Assembly: GCA_035492455.1 (NCBI GenBank)
Contig: DATJJE010000032.1
Span: forward strand, 1-64,000
Direction of reading: 5' to 3'
Source: Gp6-AA40 sp035492455
GTDB lineage: Bacteria; Acidobacteriota; Vicinamibacteria; Vicinamibacterales; UBA2999
DNA length: 64,000 nt
Shown here: positions 51,381-59,131 of the stretch, piece by piece
Numbering within the stretch: the stretch's first letter is position 1
Layout: each line of letters begins with the position of its first letter
The notes under the pieces: generated by a model
What the model was told of the DNA's origin: nothing
The model's database searches: none
Seen by the model: only the letters and a program-made list of their open reading frames with translations
Translations under genes and position numbers: made by a program

Positions 51381-52325
51381 ATGGCCAACTACCTCGTGAC
51401 CGGCGGCGCGGGTTTCATCGGCTCTCATCTTGTGGAGGAGCTCGTGCGGCGGGGAGAGCGCGTGCGCGTCGTGGACAGCCTGATCACGGGCAAGCGGCAG
51501 AACCTCTCGCACGTGCCGGCCGTGGACTTTATGGAAGGCGATCTAGCGGATCCGGAGATCGCGCAGCGTGCGGTGAAGGGCATGGACTACGTCCTGCACC
51601 AGGCCGCTATCCCGTCGGTGCCACGCTCCGTGGAGGATCCGATCACGTCGAATCGCGCCAATATCGACGCGTCGCTTAACGTTCTCGTCGCGGCGCGCGA
51701 CGCTGGTGTGAAGCGGGTCGTCTATGCAGGGTCCTCCTCCGCGTACGGCAACACGCCTACGCTGCCTAAAGTCGAAACCATGCCGACGGCGCCCCTATCA
51801 CCGTACGCGCTGCAGAAGCTGGTGGCGGAGCAGTACTGCCGGATGTTCACGGATCTTTATGGCCTCGAGACCGTGACCATTCGCTACTTCAACGTGTTCG
51901 GTCCGCGGCAGGATCCGTCATCGCCGTACTCCGGCGTCATCTCACTCTTCATCAGCGCGCTCTGTGATGGGCGTCAACCGACAATCTACGGCGACGGCGA
52001 ACACACCCGCGACTTCACCTACGTCGCTAACGTCGTGGACGGCGTGCTGCGCGCGTGCACGGCACCCGCGGCGAAGGGGGAAGTAATCAACGTCGCTACC
52101 GGCGTCCGCATATCGCTGAACACGCTCTTCAACACGGTGCGTCAGCTCGTCGGGACGAACGTCGAGCCCCTTTACGGCGAGCCCCGCGCCGGCGACGTCA
52201 AGGATTCGCAGGCGGACATCTCCAAGGCACGACGCGTTCTCGGCTACGAGCCGAGCGTCACCTTCGAGGAAGGTCTGGAGAAGACCGTCGCCTGGTATCG
52301 CACCTCGCAGCTGTCCGCTGCATAA
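51381..52325 (+). CDS. NAD-dependent epimerase/dehydratase (UDP-sugar epimerase type)
   Basis: The 314-residue protein is an extended SDR with YLVTGGAGFIGSHLVEELVRRG (cofactor motif), LHQAAIPSVPRSVEDP, VYAGSSSAYGNTPTLPKVE and catalytic YALQK. SSSAYG and SVPRS match UDP-glucose/UDP-GlcNAc 4-epimerases of the WbpP/GalE-like branch, which produce sugar nucleotides for surface polysaccharides. No other polysaccharide gene is adjacent. The ATG lies just past the rnpB promoter region, and the two units diverge. Confidence 0.9.
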   Translation: MANYLVTGGAGFIGSHLVEELVRRGERVRVVDSLITGKRQNLSHVPAVDFMEGDLADPEIAQRAVKGMDYVLHQAAIPSVPRSVEDPITSNRANIDASLNVLVAARDAGVKRVVYAGSSSAYGNTPTLPKVETMPTAPLSPYALQKLVAEQYCRMFTDLYGLETVTIRYFNVFGPRQDPSSPYSGVISLFISALCDGRQPTIYGDGEHTRDFTYVANVVDGVLRACTAPAAKGEVINVATGVRISLNTLFNTVRQLVGTNVEPLYGEPRAGDVKDSQADISKARRVLGYEPSVTFEEGLEKTVAWYRTSQLSAA

Positions 52326-52384
52326 ATCTTCGCAACCCGTGAGATTAGTCGCCGAGGCGCCGATAGTCTGTCTGACCACAGTCC

Positions 52385-52903
52385 ATGTCCAGACCTGACG
52401 CGACGCGCCTCTCGTGCGCAGGTGTTGTTGCCGCCATTGCACTGGTCGTCACGCCCGCACGCGCCACAACCTTTGTTGCCCTCACATTTCAACAGCTGAT
52501 CGCACAGGCCGACGTCATTTTCATCGGCGATGTCGTCGACGTACGGCCGTACACGCAGCGCACCCGCACCGGCACGCTCGTGAAGACGCGCGTCACGTTC
52601 CGAGTGGATGATGCGTTGTATGGGACGAACAGCCTCGTCGAGGTATTCGATTTTCTCGGCGGACAAGCGGATGGCATCGGCATGGCTGTCGAAGGAATGC
52701 CGAAATTCGCGGTTGGCGATCGGCGCGTCGTATTCGCGCGCCGCCGAGCGAGCATCAACCCAATCGTCGGGTTCACGCAGGGCCTGCTGCGCGTCGGGCG
52801 CGACACCAGCGGCGTCGAGCGTCTGTCCGAGTCCACGGCAATCACACTGACAGACCTGCGAAGCCGGATTGTGAGCGCGCTTGCGGAGTCTGGAAAACGA
52901 TGA
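52385..52903 (+). CDS. Secreted protein next to a matrixin-like protease
   Basis: The 172-residue protein has a signal peptide (CAGVVAAIALVVTPARA). A beta-rich domain follows (TTFVALTFQQLIAQADVIFIGDVVDVRPYTQR, VKTRVTFRVDDALYGTNSLVEVFDFLGG, KFAVGDRRVVFAR). I do not know a named family, but the pattern of an IAQADVIFIGDVV strand and a VDDALYG turn is shared with proteins of unknown function next to metalloproteases. It overlaps the matrixin gene by four bases (ATGA), so the products are probably made together; an inhibitor or chaperone role is a guess. Confidence 0.65.
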   Translation: MSRPDATRLSCAGVVAAIALVVTPARATTFVALTFQQLIAQADVIFIGDVVDVRPYTQRTRTGTLVKTRVTFRVDDALYGTNSLVEVFDFLGGQADGIGMAVEGMPKFAVGDRRVVFARRRASINPIVGFTQGLLRVGRDTSGVERLSESTAITLTDLRSRIVSALAESGKR

Positions 52904-53568
52904 GGGCGCGCTTGGCCATTCTGGTCGTTGCGGCTGGCGCTCTTTCAATCGCGCCGAACATACGTGCGCACTGGGAAGACGAGAATCACTGGCCGGCGGG
53001 ATCGGTGATCGCAATGCAACTGCAGATGGGTCCATCCCCAGCTCCGCTTGTCGACGGCAACGCCGACTGGGACGCGGTGACCGAAGCGGCGCTGAATTCG
53101 TGGAACGCAGTCTTGAATGGCGTCGCATTCCAGCCGGTTCGCGGTCCAGCTCCTGATGCCGCCAGCCAGGACGGCGTCAATAACGTGTTCTGGGGCGACG
53201 ATGTGTATGGTGAACCGTTCGGCGACGGCGTGTTGGCGCTCACGCTCAGCACATACACGGTCCCCGACAACGCGACGATCGAATCGGACGTCGTGTTCAA
53301 CCGCGCGCTTGCATGGAATTCATATCGTGGCGATCTCCGCCGCGGACCGGACGGAGGAACGTTGTACGACATGCAACGCGTCGCGCTGCACGAGTTCGGC
53401 CACGTGCTCGGTCTGGACCATCCGGACGATCACGGCCAGATCGTGACCGCGATCATGAACAGCCGCGCGAGCAACGTCGATGCACTGCAGCCGGACGACA
53501 TCGAGGGTGTCGCGGCGATCTACACCGCCCTGTCCGCGACATCGCTTGAAAGCGCGCCGGTGAGGTAA
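52900..53568 (+). CDS. Secreted matrixin-like zinc metalloprotease
   Basis: The 222-residue protein has a signal peptide (AILVVAAGALSIAPNIRA) and ends with a metzincin zinc site HEFGHVLGLDHPDDHG (HExxHxxGxxH) and, about 15 residues later, IMNSRASNVDALQPDDIEGVAAIY. The IMN Met fits the Met-turn, and the last part is the matrixin/DUF-type helix. It should be a secreted protease. The upstream gene is coupled to it by ATGA overlap and a possible third protease-like protein follows 16 bases later. Confidence 0.85.
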   Translation: MRARLAILVVAAGALSIAPNIRAHWEDENHWPAGSVIAMQLQMGPSPAPLVDGNADWDAVTEAALNSWNAVLNGVAFQPVRGPAPDAASQDGVNNVFWGDDVYGEPFGDGVLALTLSTYTVPDNATIESDVVFNRALAWNSYRGDLRRGPDGGTLYDMQRVALHEFGHVLGLDHPDDHGQIVTAIMNSRASNVDALQPDDIEGVAAIYTALSATSLESAPVR

Positions 53569-53583
53569 AACCTCATCATCGAA

Positions 53584-55536
53584 GTGGAAGGGTGTATAGT
53601 TCCACCCTCCCCTTTGAGACACGACGATCGATTTGTCCGCCTGCGAGTTCTGCGTGGCGTGCCCGCAATCGGTCTTGTTGTGTCGTTCTTCTTCATTCCC
53701 CGTTTGACCGCGCAAGAAGCCCCAGTAGCACTGGCACCCCCATTCGCTCAGCGCGGCGCGCCCCTCGACGAGCCGCCGCTGATCTGCGGAACCGTCGACG
53801 GGGCGACGGCGGCGGCCATGCGATTCCGTCCGCGCCGCGTGCTGCAGGACAACACACCCCTGTGGTTCGATCAGGAGCCCGTGCTGCTGACGGCCGATTA
53901 TCAGGGCGTCATCACTCTGCGAAATGTCCTGGTGACCGGTGACGTCGAATCCGTGCAGTTCAAACCGAGTGGCGGTGACGCGATCGAGACCTGGGCCCGC
54001 GTGGGAATCAGCCAGATCGGCAATCGGTCGGCAAGCGTGTTTTCTCCGTCGTGGAGCCAGAACCAGCTCGCTTCGGCATTCAAGGCGCAGGAAGTCGGAT
54101 TCGACACGCCGTATCTTTATTGGGGCGAGGTATTGCCGCCCGGCGTCGCTGAGGGAAGCGGTTACGGCGTGTACCTGCGTGTCCTGCAGAATTCCATTCC
54201 GCAAGTGTCCGTCGTACAGGTTGCCGACGATGTGCAGTACTCGTCCGCCATCGTCAACATCCGTGCTGACGACTTCGGCTACACGCAGGTGCTCGACGAC
54301 GAGAACACGTATGGGTTCGAAAAGGTCACGCGGCGGTTCTATCAACTTTTTCCGGACTCCTACGATTCCATCGGTATCACGGACGCGTCGACCCGTCTGA
54401 CAACGCCGACGTATGCGGCGTTTCACTGGCCGGTCAAGAACGACATAAAGGGAATCGGTCAGCCACTGTTCGATATGTCCGCGAGTTACGGCAGCGCCGG
54501 CCGTTTGTCCGGAATCGAGTACTTTGCAGGCGCAACGATGACTTCGAGCCGCTCCGTCGCACACGAGACTGCGCACCGATGGGCGGCCTTCATCGACTGG
54601 GGCAAGTTACTCGGAATAACTCCGGCGGGTCATCAGCCGACTGCGCATGACCCGCTGATGACTGGCGGCGAAACCCGCATGGGGGCGGTGCTCGACGGGA
54701 CGCGTCGCGTGGCGAATGCCGCCGGCGGCTGGACGATCGAGCGAACGCCCGCGCCGATCCTGTTCCATCCATACACGCTGTATGCGATGGGGCTGCTCGC
54801 ACCGGAGGCGGTTCCCGAGATTGCGGTCTTCGAGGATCAGGGACAATTCAGTCCAGCATCCGTCGCTACGCCTGCGATTGGGACGACCGTCAAGGGCGAC
54901 GCGAAGACCGCAACTGCATTCAACGTCATCGGCATGATCGGACCGCGCCAGGGGCCGGTGCCGACCACGTGGGATCAGGCGGTGATCGTGGTGTCGTCGG
55001 GACGATTGTTGTCGAGACGTGAGATGGACTACTGGACGTTCCACGCTCAACGCATTGCGGATCCGAATCGTACGGGTGTCATCACATGGAACGGGCACGG
55101 CTCGTTCGACGCGGCGACCTCGGGCCGCATCGATCTGACGCACGAGATCCGCCCACGCGACGGCGAACCAATTCGCGAGCCGCTGCCGGTCGATGGACCA
55201 CGCTTCGCACCATCTGATTTTCGCGAGATCGCGCCGGACGCGGCTGTGCCGAGCGTCTACGGCCCCGGTGAGCGGTTTCGTATGACAGGCCGCGTGACGG
55301 CGACCGACCACAACGATTTCTCGAACGTGCTGGTTGGTCTGTACCGGAACTTAGGCGGTGACGGCGAATTCATCCGCGGCGACTCCCGAGTTGACAGCAA
55401 GGGGATGTTCGACGTCGCGACACGGTCGTTCACCGCCGATGACCGAGGACAGTGGATTCTCGAAATCTACCTGTTCTGGCCGAACAGCGGTTCGCAATAC
55501 GCGCGCTTCTTCCTTGGGCCTATCACCGTCCGCTGA
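53584..55536 (+). CDS. Large secreted protein with HETAH zinc-site-like motif
   Basis: The 650-residue product has a hydrophobic signal-like segment (PAIGLVVSFFFIPRLTAQ, ends about residue 44), an N-terminal beta domain, and a central region (about 270-390) with SRSVAHETAHRWAAFIDW. HETAH is an HExxH zinc motif, and MTGGETRMGAV and LYAMGLLAPEAVPEIAVF follow. The C-terminal 110 residues are beta-rich (FRMTGRVTATDHNDFSN, WILEIYLFWPNSGSQYARFFLGPI). I recognise no family. The start GTG 53584 gives an unusual N-terminus; GTG 53659 (PAIGLVV) is a better signal start. Protease activity is inferred from the motif and neighbours. Confidence 0.65.
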   Translation: MEGCIVPPSPLRHDDRFVRLRVLRGVPAIGLVVSFFFIPRLTAQEAPVALAPPFAQRGAPLDEPPLICGTVDGATAAAMRFRPRRVLQDNTPLWFDQEPVLLTADYQGVITLRNVLVTGDVESVQFKPSGGDAIETWARVGISQIGNRSASVFSPSWSQNQLASAFKAQEVGFDTPYLYWGEVLPPGVAEGSGYGVYLRVLQNSIPQVSVVQVADDVQYSSAIVNIRADDFGYTQVLDDENTYGFEKVTRRFYQLFPDSYDSIGITDASTRLTTPTYAAFHWPVKNDIKGIGQPLFDMSASYGSAGRLSGIEYFAGATMTSSRSVAHETAHRWAAFIDWGKLLGITPAGHQPTAHDPLMTGGETRMGAVLDGTRRVANAAGGWTIERTPAPILFHPYTLYAMGLLAPEAVPEIAVFEDQGQFSPASVATPAIGTTVKGDAKTATAFNVIGMIGPRQGPVPTTWDQAVIVVSSGRLLSRREMDYWTFHAQRIADPNRTGVITWNGHGSFDAATSGRIDLTHEIRPRDGEPIREPLPVDGPRFAPSDFREIAPDAAVPSVYGPGERFRMTGRVTATDHNDFSNVLVGLYRNLGGDGEFIRGDSRVDSKGMFDVATRSFTADDRGQWILEIYLFWPNSGSQYARFFLGPITVR

Positions 55537-55806
55537 TCGCGGATTGATCCGGCAACGCACGTTGCCACCCGCGCAACGCTGGTTGTCACTTATGCGCGTG
55601 CAGGAAACCGCGCAGTTCCCGCGCGTGCGCTAAGTCCCCGCCACGCTTCGCTATCCGGCGACAGCGCTCACGGTGCGTGATGGGCAGCCGCCTTGCTGTG
55701 CTGGCGCGTGCCGGTGGGTAACCGTGCGCGTGCGCACCCGACCAGGTCGCTTCAGTGCGGGCCCGCCGGTCGTTCATGTTCGCAACGATGCTACGAGGAG
55801 GACACG
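55537..55806 (+). other. Gene-free leader region upstream of the HhH protein gene
   Basis: About 270 bases without a convincing gene. It is GC-rich with repeated GCGCGTGC and CGTGCG words (about 55600-55635 and 55700-55740), GGAA/TTCC hairpin arms near 55610, and a CCACGCTTCGCTATCCGGCG segment. A structured leader RNA is possible, but I recognise no known class. GAGGAGG before the ATG at 55807 is a strong ribosome-binding site. Confidence 0.3.
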
Positions 55807-56124
55807 ATGATGACCCGCATTCTGACCGCAGCGATTGCGGCGATTGCGCTGAGCGCTCCGATGCTGAGCGCGCAGAGCAAGGCGCCGGCGCCGAAGCCGG
55901 TGGCCACGGCAACAGCGCCCGTCAACCTGAATACCGCCACCGCAGAACAGCTCGCAACGATACCCGGCGTCGGGCCGAAGATGGCCGAACGCATCATCGA
56001 CTACCGGCAGAAGAACGGCGGCTTCAAGAAGCTCGAGGATCTGATGAACGTCAGCGGCGTCGGCGAGAAGAGCTTCCTCAAGATGAAGCCGCTCATCACC
56101 GTGGGTACACCCTCCTCGAAGTGA
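55807..56124 (+). CDS. Secreted helix-hairpin-helix protein (ComEA-like)
   Basis: The 105-residue protein has a signal peptide (ILTAAIAAIALSAPMLSAQ), a Pro/Ala linker, and two HhH motifs in NLNTATAEQLATIPGVGPKMAERIIDYRQ and GGFKKLEDLMNVSGVGEKSFLKMKPLI. This is the ComEA periplasmic DNA-binding fold. GAGGAGG lies six bases before the ATG at 55807. It may act in DNA uptake or simply bind DNA at the envelope. No comEC or comF is adjacent. It overlaps, in another frame, the pseudopilin frame that follows. Confidence 0.88.
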   Translation: MMTRILTAAIAAIALSAPMLSAQSKAPAPKPVATATAPVNLNTATAEQLATIPGVGPKMAERIIDYRQKNGGFKKLEDLMNVSGVGEKSFLKMKPLITVGTPSSK

Positions 56125-56633
56125 TGTTCGTGACGGCGGCGGTGGGCATCGCCGCCGCCGTCGCGGTTCCGCAGTTGAACGCCACTATCGAACATACCCG
56201 CACGGTTGGTGCAGCACGGTATCTAGCCGCACGACTCGGCTCGGCGCGCGCCCAGGCAGTGGCTCGCTCTGCCAACGTCGCACTGCTGTTTACGATCGCC
56301 GGTGAAAGAACAACGATGGGCATCTACGCCGATGGCAACGGCGATGGCGTTCGCACGCGCGAGATCGCGTCTGGCATCGATCCGGCAGCCGGCGCGCCGA
56401 TGCGCTTCGACGTGGCGTTCCCTCACGTCATCCTCTCGCTTAGTGATCCTCCGGATCCGGCGCTGACAAGCGCGCTGATGTCGTTCACACCTCTCGGGAC
56501 CGCCTCGTCGGGTACGTTGTATCTGCGAGGAGGCGACGGCTCTCGGTACGCCGTGCGCGTGCTTGGCGCGACTGGTCGCACACGCGTGCTGCGGTACGAC
56601 GCCACCTCCCGCAGCTGGATCGAGGGCCTGTAA
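56103..56633 (+). CDS. GspH/FimT-like pseudopilin, start codon not found
   Basis: From 56103 the frame reads GYTLLEVMFVTAAVGIAAAVAVPQ, the prepilin peptidase site G|YTLLE and the hydrophobic N-terminal helix. It continues with TRTVGAARYLAARLGSARAQAVARSANVALLF, as in GspH/FimT, and a beta-rich C-terminus ending at TAA 56633. Upstream in this frame there is no ATG, GTG or TTG between 55788 and the motif; the frame crosses the ComEA-like gene. GTG 56121 and ATG 56124 are usable but would cut off the G and first five residues of the mature helix. A deletion or frameshift at the join is likely. Function would be pilus or type II secretion minor pilin. Confidence 0.75.
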   Translation, partial: GYTLLEVMFVTAAVGIAAAVAVPQLNATIEHTRTVGAARYLAARLGSARAQAVARSANVALLFTIAGERTTMGIYADGNGDGVRTREIASGIDPAAGAPMRFDVAFPHVILSLSDPPDPALTSALMSFTPLGTASSGTLYLRGGDGSRYAVRVLGATGRTRVLRYDATSRSWIEGL

Positions 56634-56636
56634 CCG

Positions 56637-57044
56637 ATGGAGCGGCGTCGGGCGGCTCGGCGGCCGGTGACGCTCAACGAGCCGCTCTCGGGCGCCAGAC
56701 TGCGAACCGGCGGTCAGCTGCGAATCGTTGACGCGTCCTCCTCGGGTGCGCTCGTGGAGACGGCCGAGCGTCTTCTTCCAGGTCGCAATCTCGACGTGCA
56801 CATCATGTCGGCGCAGGGCCGGGTACTGGCTCGCTCGCGCGTAGTTCGCGCCTGCGTCGCGCACCTCACTGCCGATTCCATTCGCTATCAAGCCGCGCTG
56901 GCGTTCGAGCGCGCGCTTGATGTGCATGTCGAAGGGTATGCGCTGCCCGCCGCGCTCCGCGGGTTCGACATGGAAGCGGGCAACCGCTACCCGGCGGCAC
57001 CCGTACCGGGCGACATCGAATTCGCGGAGATGCCATCTGCGTAG
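56637..57044 (+). CDS. PilZ domain protein
   Basis: The 135-residue protein opens with RRRAARRPVTLNEP, an RxxxR-type c-di-GMP-binding motif, and has a beta-barrel stretch with LRIVDASSSGALVET (the D/NxSxxG motif appears as DASSSG), as in PilZ domains. The last 30 residues are not conserved. It follows the pseudopilin by three bases and precedes the activator-like gene by seven, so a c-di-GMP input into this cluster is likely; binding is inferred from motifs. Confidence 0.85.
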   Translation: MERRRAARRPVTLNEPLSGARLRTGGQLRIVDASSSGALVETAERLLPGRNLDVHIMSAQGRVLARSRVVRACVAHLTADSIRYQAALAFERALDVHVEGYALPAALRGFDMEAGNRYPAAPVPGDIEFAEMPSA

Positions 57045-57051
57045 GAAACCG

Positions 57052-58509
57052 ATGCCTTTCGGGACGTTGGCACTCAGCTTGGTAAAGGCTCAGCTGGAGG
57101 ACGGCATGGAGCGGCTCGACGAAGTGATGGGGCGGGTGTTACGCGCGCTTGGTGATGCGCTGGCGGCAAATCCGGTCGACCGGGATCTGCAGGGCGTCTT
57201 TGAACGCGAGGTGCAGCAGGCAGCCAGTGTGCGCAGCGTGCGCCTGCGCGAAGTGCCCGCGCGCTACAACGCGAGACTCATCACGCCGACGCGGACGTCG
57301 CAGTCGATTGTTCTCGGGGTACCGAACGCCGATCCGCGGATGCAGGCGATTCTCGAGACATGCTTCGACGCCGGCGTGCCGCCGCAGGAGGAGCAGTTGG
57401 ACGTCCTTGCCGCCGCCGCGCAGCTGGGCGGTCTCGTGCTGGAAGCATCTCGCGGCAGGATATCCGGCGCTGCGAGGCCGCCGGATGGAGTGGCGCCGCT
57501 CATCGGATCCAGCTCGGTCATGCAAATGCTGCGCGGACGCGTGGAGCGCGTCGCAGCGACCGACTTTACCGTGCTCATCGAAGGCGAGAGCGGCACGGGC
57601 AAAGAGCTCGTGGCGCGTCAAATTCACGAGGTCAGTCGTCGGAGGAACGGACCGTTCGTCGCCGTCAATTGCGCGGCGCTTGTCGAGACGCTGCTCGAAG
57701 CGGAGCTCTTCGGCATCGAGGAACGGACCGCGACCGGTGTGCGCGGGCGTGTCGGCAAGTTCGAGCACGCGGAAGGCGGCACGCTGTTTCTTGATGAGAT
57801 CTCGGACCTGTCGCTCTCCGCGCAGGCCAAGCTGCTGCGCGCGATTCAGGATGTCGCGGTCGAACGTGTCGGCGGTCACGGCTCGCGGCGTGTGAACACC
57901 CGCATCGTGGCCGCCACGAACCGGCCGCTGTCGGACCTGGTGACGCGCGGGCTGTTCCGATCCGACCTCTATTACCGGCTCGGCGGCGTGGAGATTCACG
58001 TGCCGCCGCTGCGCGCGCGGCGGGAAGACATCTGCGAGCTGGCGACTTACTTTCTCGGGCGGCACAACCGCGCTCGTGAGCTGACGATTTCCGACGCGGC
58101 GGCGGATGCGTTGCGGATGTATGCCTGGCCTGGCAACGTGCGGGAGCTCGAGCGCTTTGTCGAGCATGCGGTCGCGCTGGTGGACTCACATCAGATCGAG
58201 CTCGATGATCTGCCGCCGCAGTTCCGGGGGGAGTACGTGCAAGTCCTCGCCCCGTCGGTTGCGGCAAGCGAGTCGATGCGAGCGTGGGGCAGCCGGTACG
58301 CGCGGCTCGTCTACGAACGCTGCGGTCGCAACAAGCGACGCACGTGCCGGCACCTGGATATCAGTTATCACACGCTCGAAGCCTATCTGTCGTACTCGGG
58401 ACCGCGAAAGGAAACCAATCGGCAGCTGCCCGAGTGGGTCCGTTCAGCCAGTGCCGCAGTGGAAGTCCCAACCGCGACTGTCGTCCACGGACGGCTCGAG
58501 GAAGCCTGA
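57052..58509 (+). CDS. Sigma-54-activator-like AAA+ protein with altered GAFTGA loop
   Basis: The 485-residue protein lacks a receiver domain. Residues 1-140 are an unassigned helical region, possibly sensory. The AAA+ domain (about 150-380) has Walker A GESGTGKELVARQIH, Walker B LFLDEISDLS, and the arginine fingers region GLFRSDLYYRLGG. The GAFTGA loop that touches sigma-54 is replaced by RTATGV (57724-57741) and one residue is missing. The C-terminus holds a Fis-like helix-turn-helix (CGRNKRRTCRHLDISYHTLEAYL). ATG 57052 has TAGGAAA upstream. It may regulate without sigma-54 or be a specialised subfamily. Confidence 0.85.
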   Translation: MPFGTLALSLVKAQLEDGMERLDEVMGRVLRALGDALAANPVDRDLQGVFEREVQQAASVRSVRLREVPARYNARLITPTRTSQSIVLGVPNADPRMQAILETCFDAGVPPQEEQLDVLAAAAQLGGLVLEASRGRISGAARPPDGVAPLIGSSSVMQMLRGRVERVAATDFTVLIEGESGTGKELVARQIHEVSRRRNGPFVAVNCAALVETLLEAELFGIEERTATGVRGRVGKFEHAEGGTLFLDEISDLSLSAQAKLLRAIQDVAVERVGGHGSRRVNTRIVAATNRPLSDLVTRGLFRSDLYYRLGGVEIHVPPLRARREDICELATYFLGRHNRARELTISDAAADALRMYAWPGNVRELERFVEHAVALVDSHQIELDDLPPQFRGEYVQVLAPSVAASESMRAWGSRYARLVYERCGRNKRRTCRHLDISYHTLEAYLSYSGPRKETNRQLPEWVRSASAAVEVPTATVVHGRLEEA

Positions 58510-58510
58510 G

Positions 58511-59131
58511 GTGCTGTTCGCGTTCCGCTACTTCCGTGTCCTGCGGGTGGTGCCGTCCGTCTTCATTGGCGGCTTCATCGTCTCGACTCTTCTCGCCGGC
58601 ATACAGTTGATGAGCGATTCCTCGTCGGCGGAGTCTGCCCTGAATCCCGTGTTGAAGCTGCAGCTGTTTGCCGCCTCGTCGGGGTTTCAGCTGCCGGCGC
58701 GCCGCGGCTACTACGATCTGCTTCTCACCTCGTCAACCGCGCGATGGCAGGTTGCGGTGGCGCATTGCGGCGTATCCATCGCACCCGGGTTACTCACCTG
58801 GATGTGTGTTGTCCTCCTCGAACTGACGGTCAGTCGTGGCAACCATGCGGCCGCGGCGAGCGCGGGTACATGTATGGCGTTTGTGGCATGGTCCATCATC
58901 GCCTGGGCGACAGCGGTCTTTTCATCGCGAACCGCCGCCACGATTCTGTGGCTGGTGGTGATGTCGATTCCCGGCGTTGGCTATCTGTCGCCGTTCGCCT
59001 GGGTGGGCGCAAACGCGTCGGCGATTCGGCCCTTGGCGTTGTTCGCGCCGTACGCAGTGGCTATCGCGGGGTTCGCCTTGGCATTGATGGCAATCGCCCG
59101 CCGCCCCACGCCGCTCGAGGGGTCGCAGTGA
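58511..59131 (+). CDS. ABC-2-type membrane protein, probable permease
   Basis: The 206-residue protein has six hydrophobic segments, starts FAFRYFRVLRVVPSVFIGGFIVS, and ends with a short basic tail. GYYDLLLTSSTARWQVAVAHCGVS is a typical ABC-2 coupling-helix region. No family name is evident, but the directly overlapping ATPase gene (GTGA) makes it the membrane partner. The GTG at 58511 follows the stop of the activator gene by one base. Its substrate is unknown. Confidence 0.75.
   Translation: MLFAFRYFRVLRVVPSVFIGGFIVSTLLAGIQLMSDSSSAESALNPVLKLQLFAASSGFQLPARRGYYDLLLTSSTARWQVAVAHCGVSIAPGLLTWMCVVLLELTVSRGNHAAAASAGTCMAFVAWSIIAWATAVFSSRTAATILWLVVMSIPGVGYLSPFAWVGANASAIRPLALFAPYAVAIAGFALALMAIARRPTPLEGSQ

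Noticed and set aside
55600..55780. Possible c-di-GMP-I riboswitch upstream of the PilZ-containing cluster
   Set aside because: GGGCAGCCGCC and CGCTTCGCT loosely resemble parts of the motif, but the conserved GCAAAGCC-type core and paired stems could not be matched.
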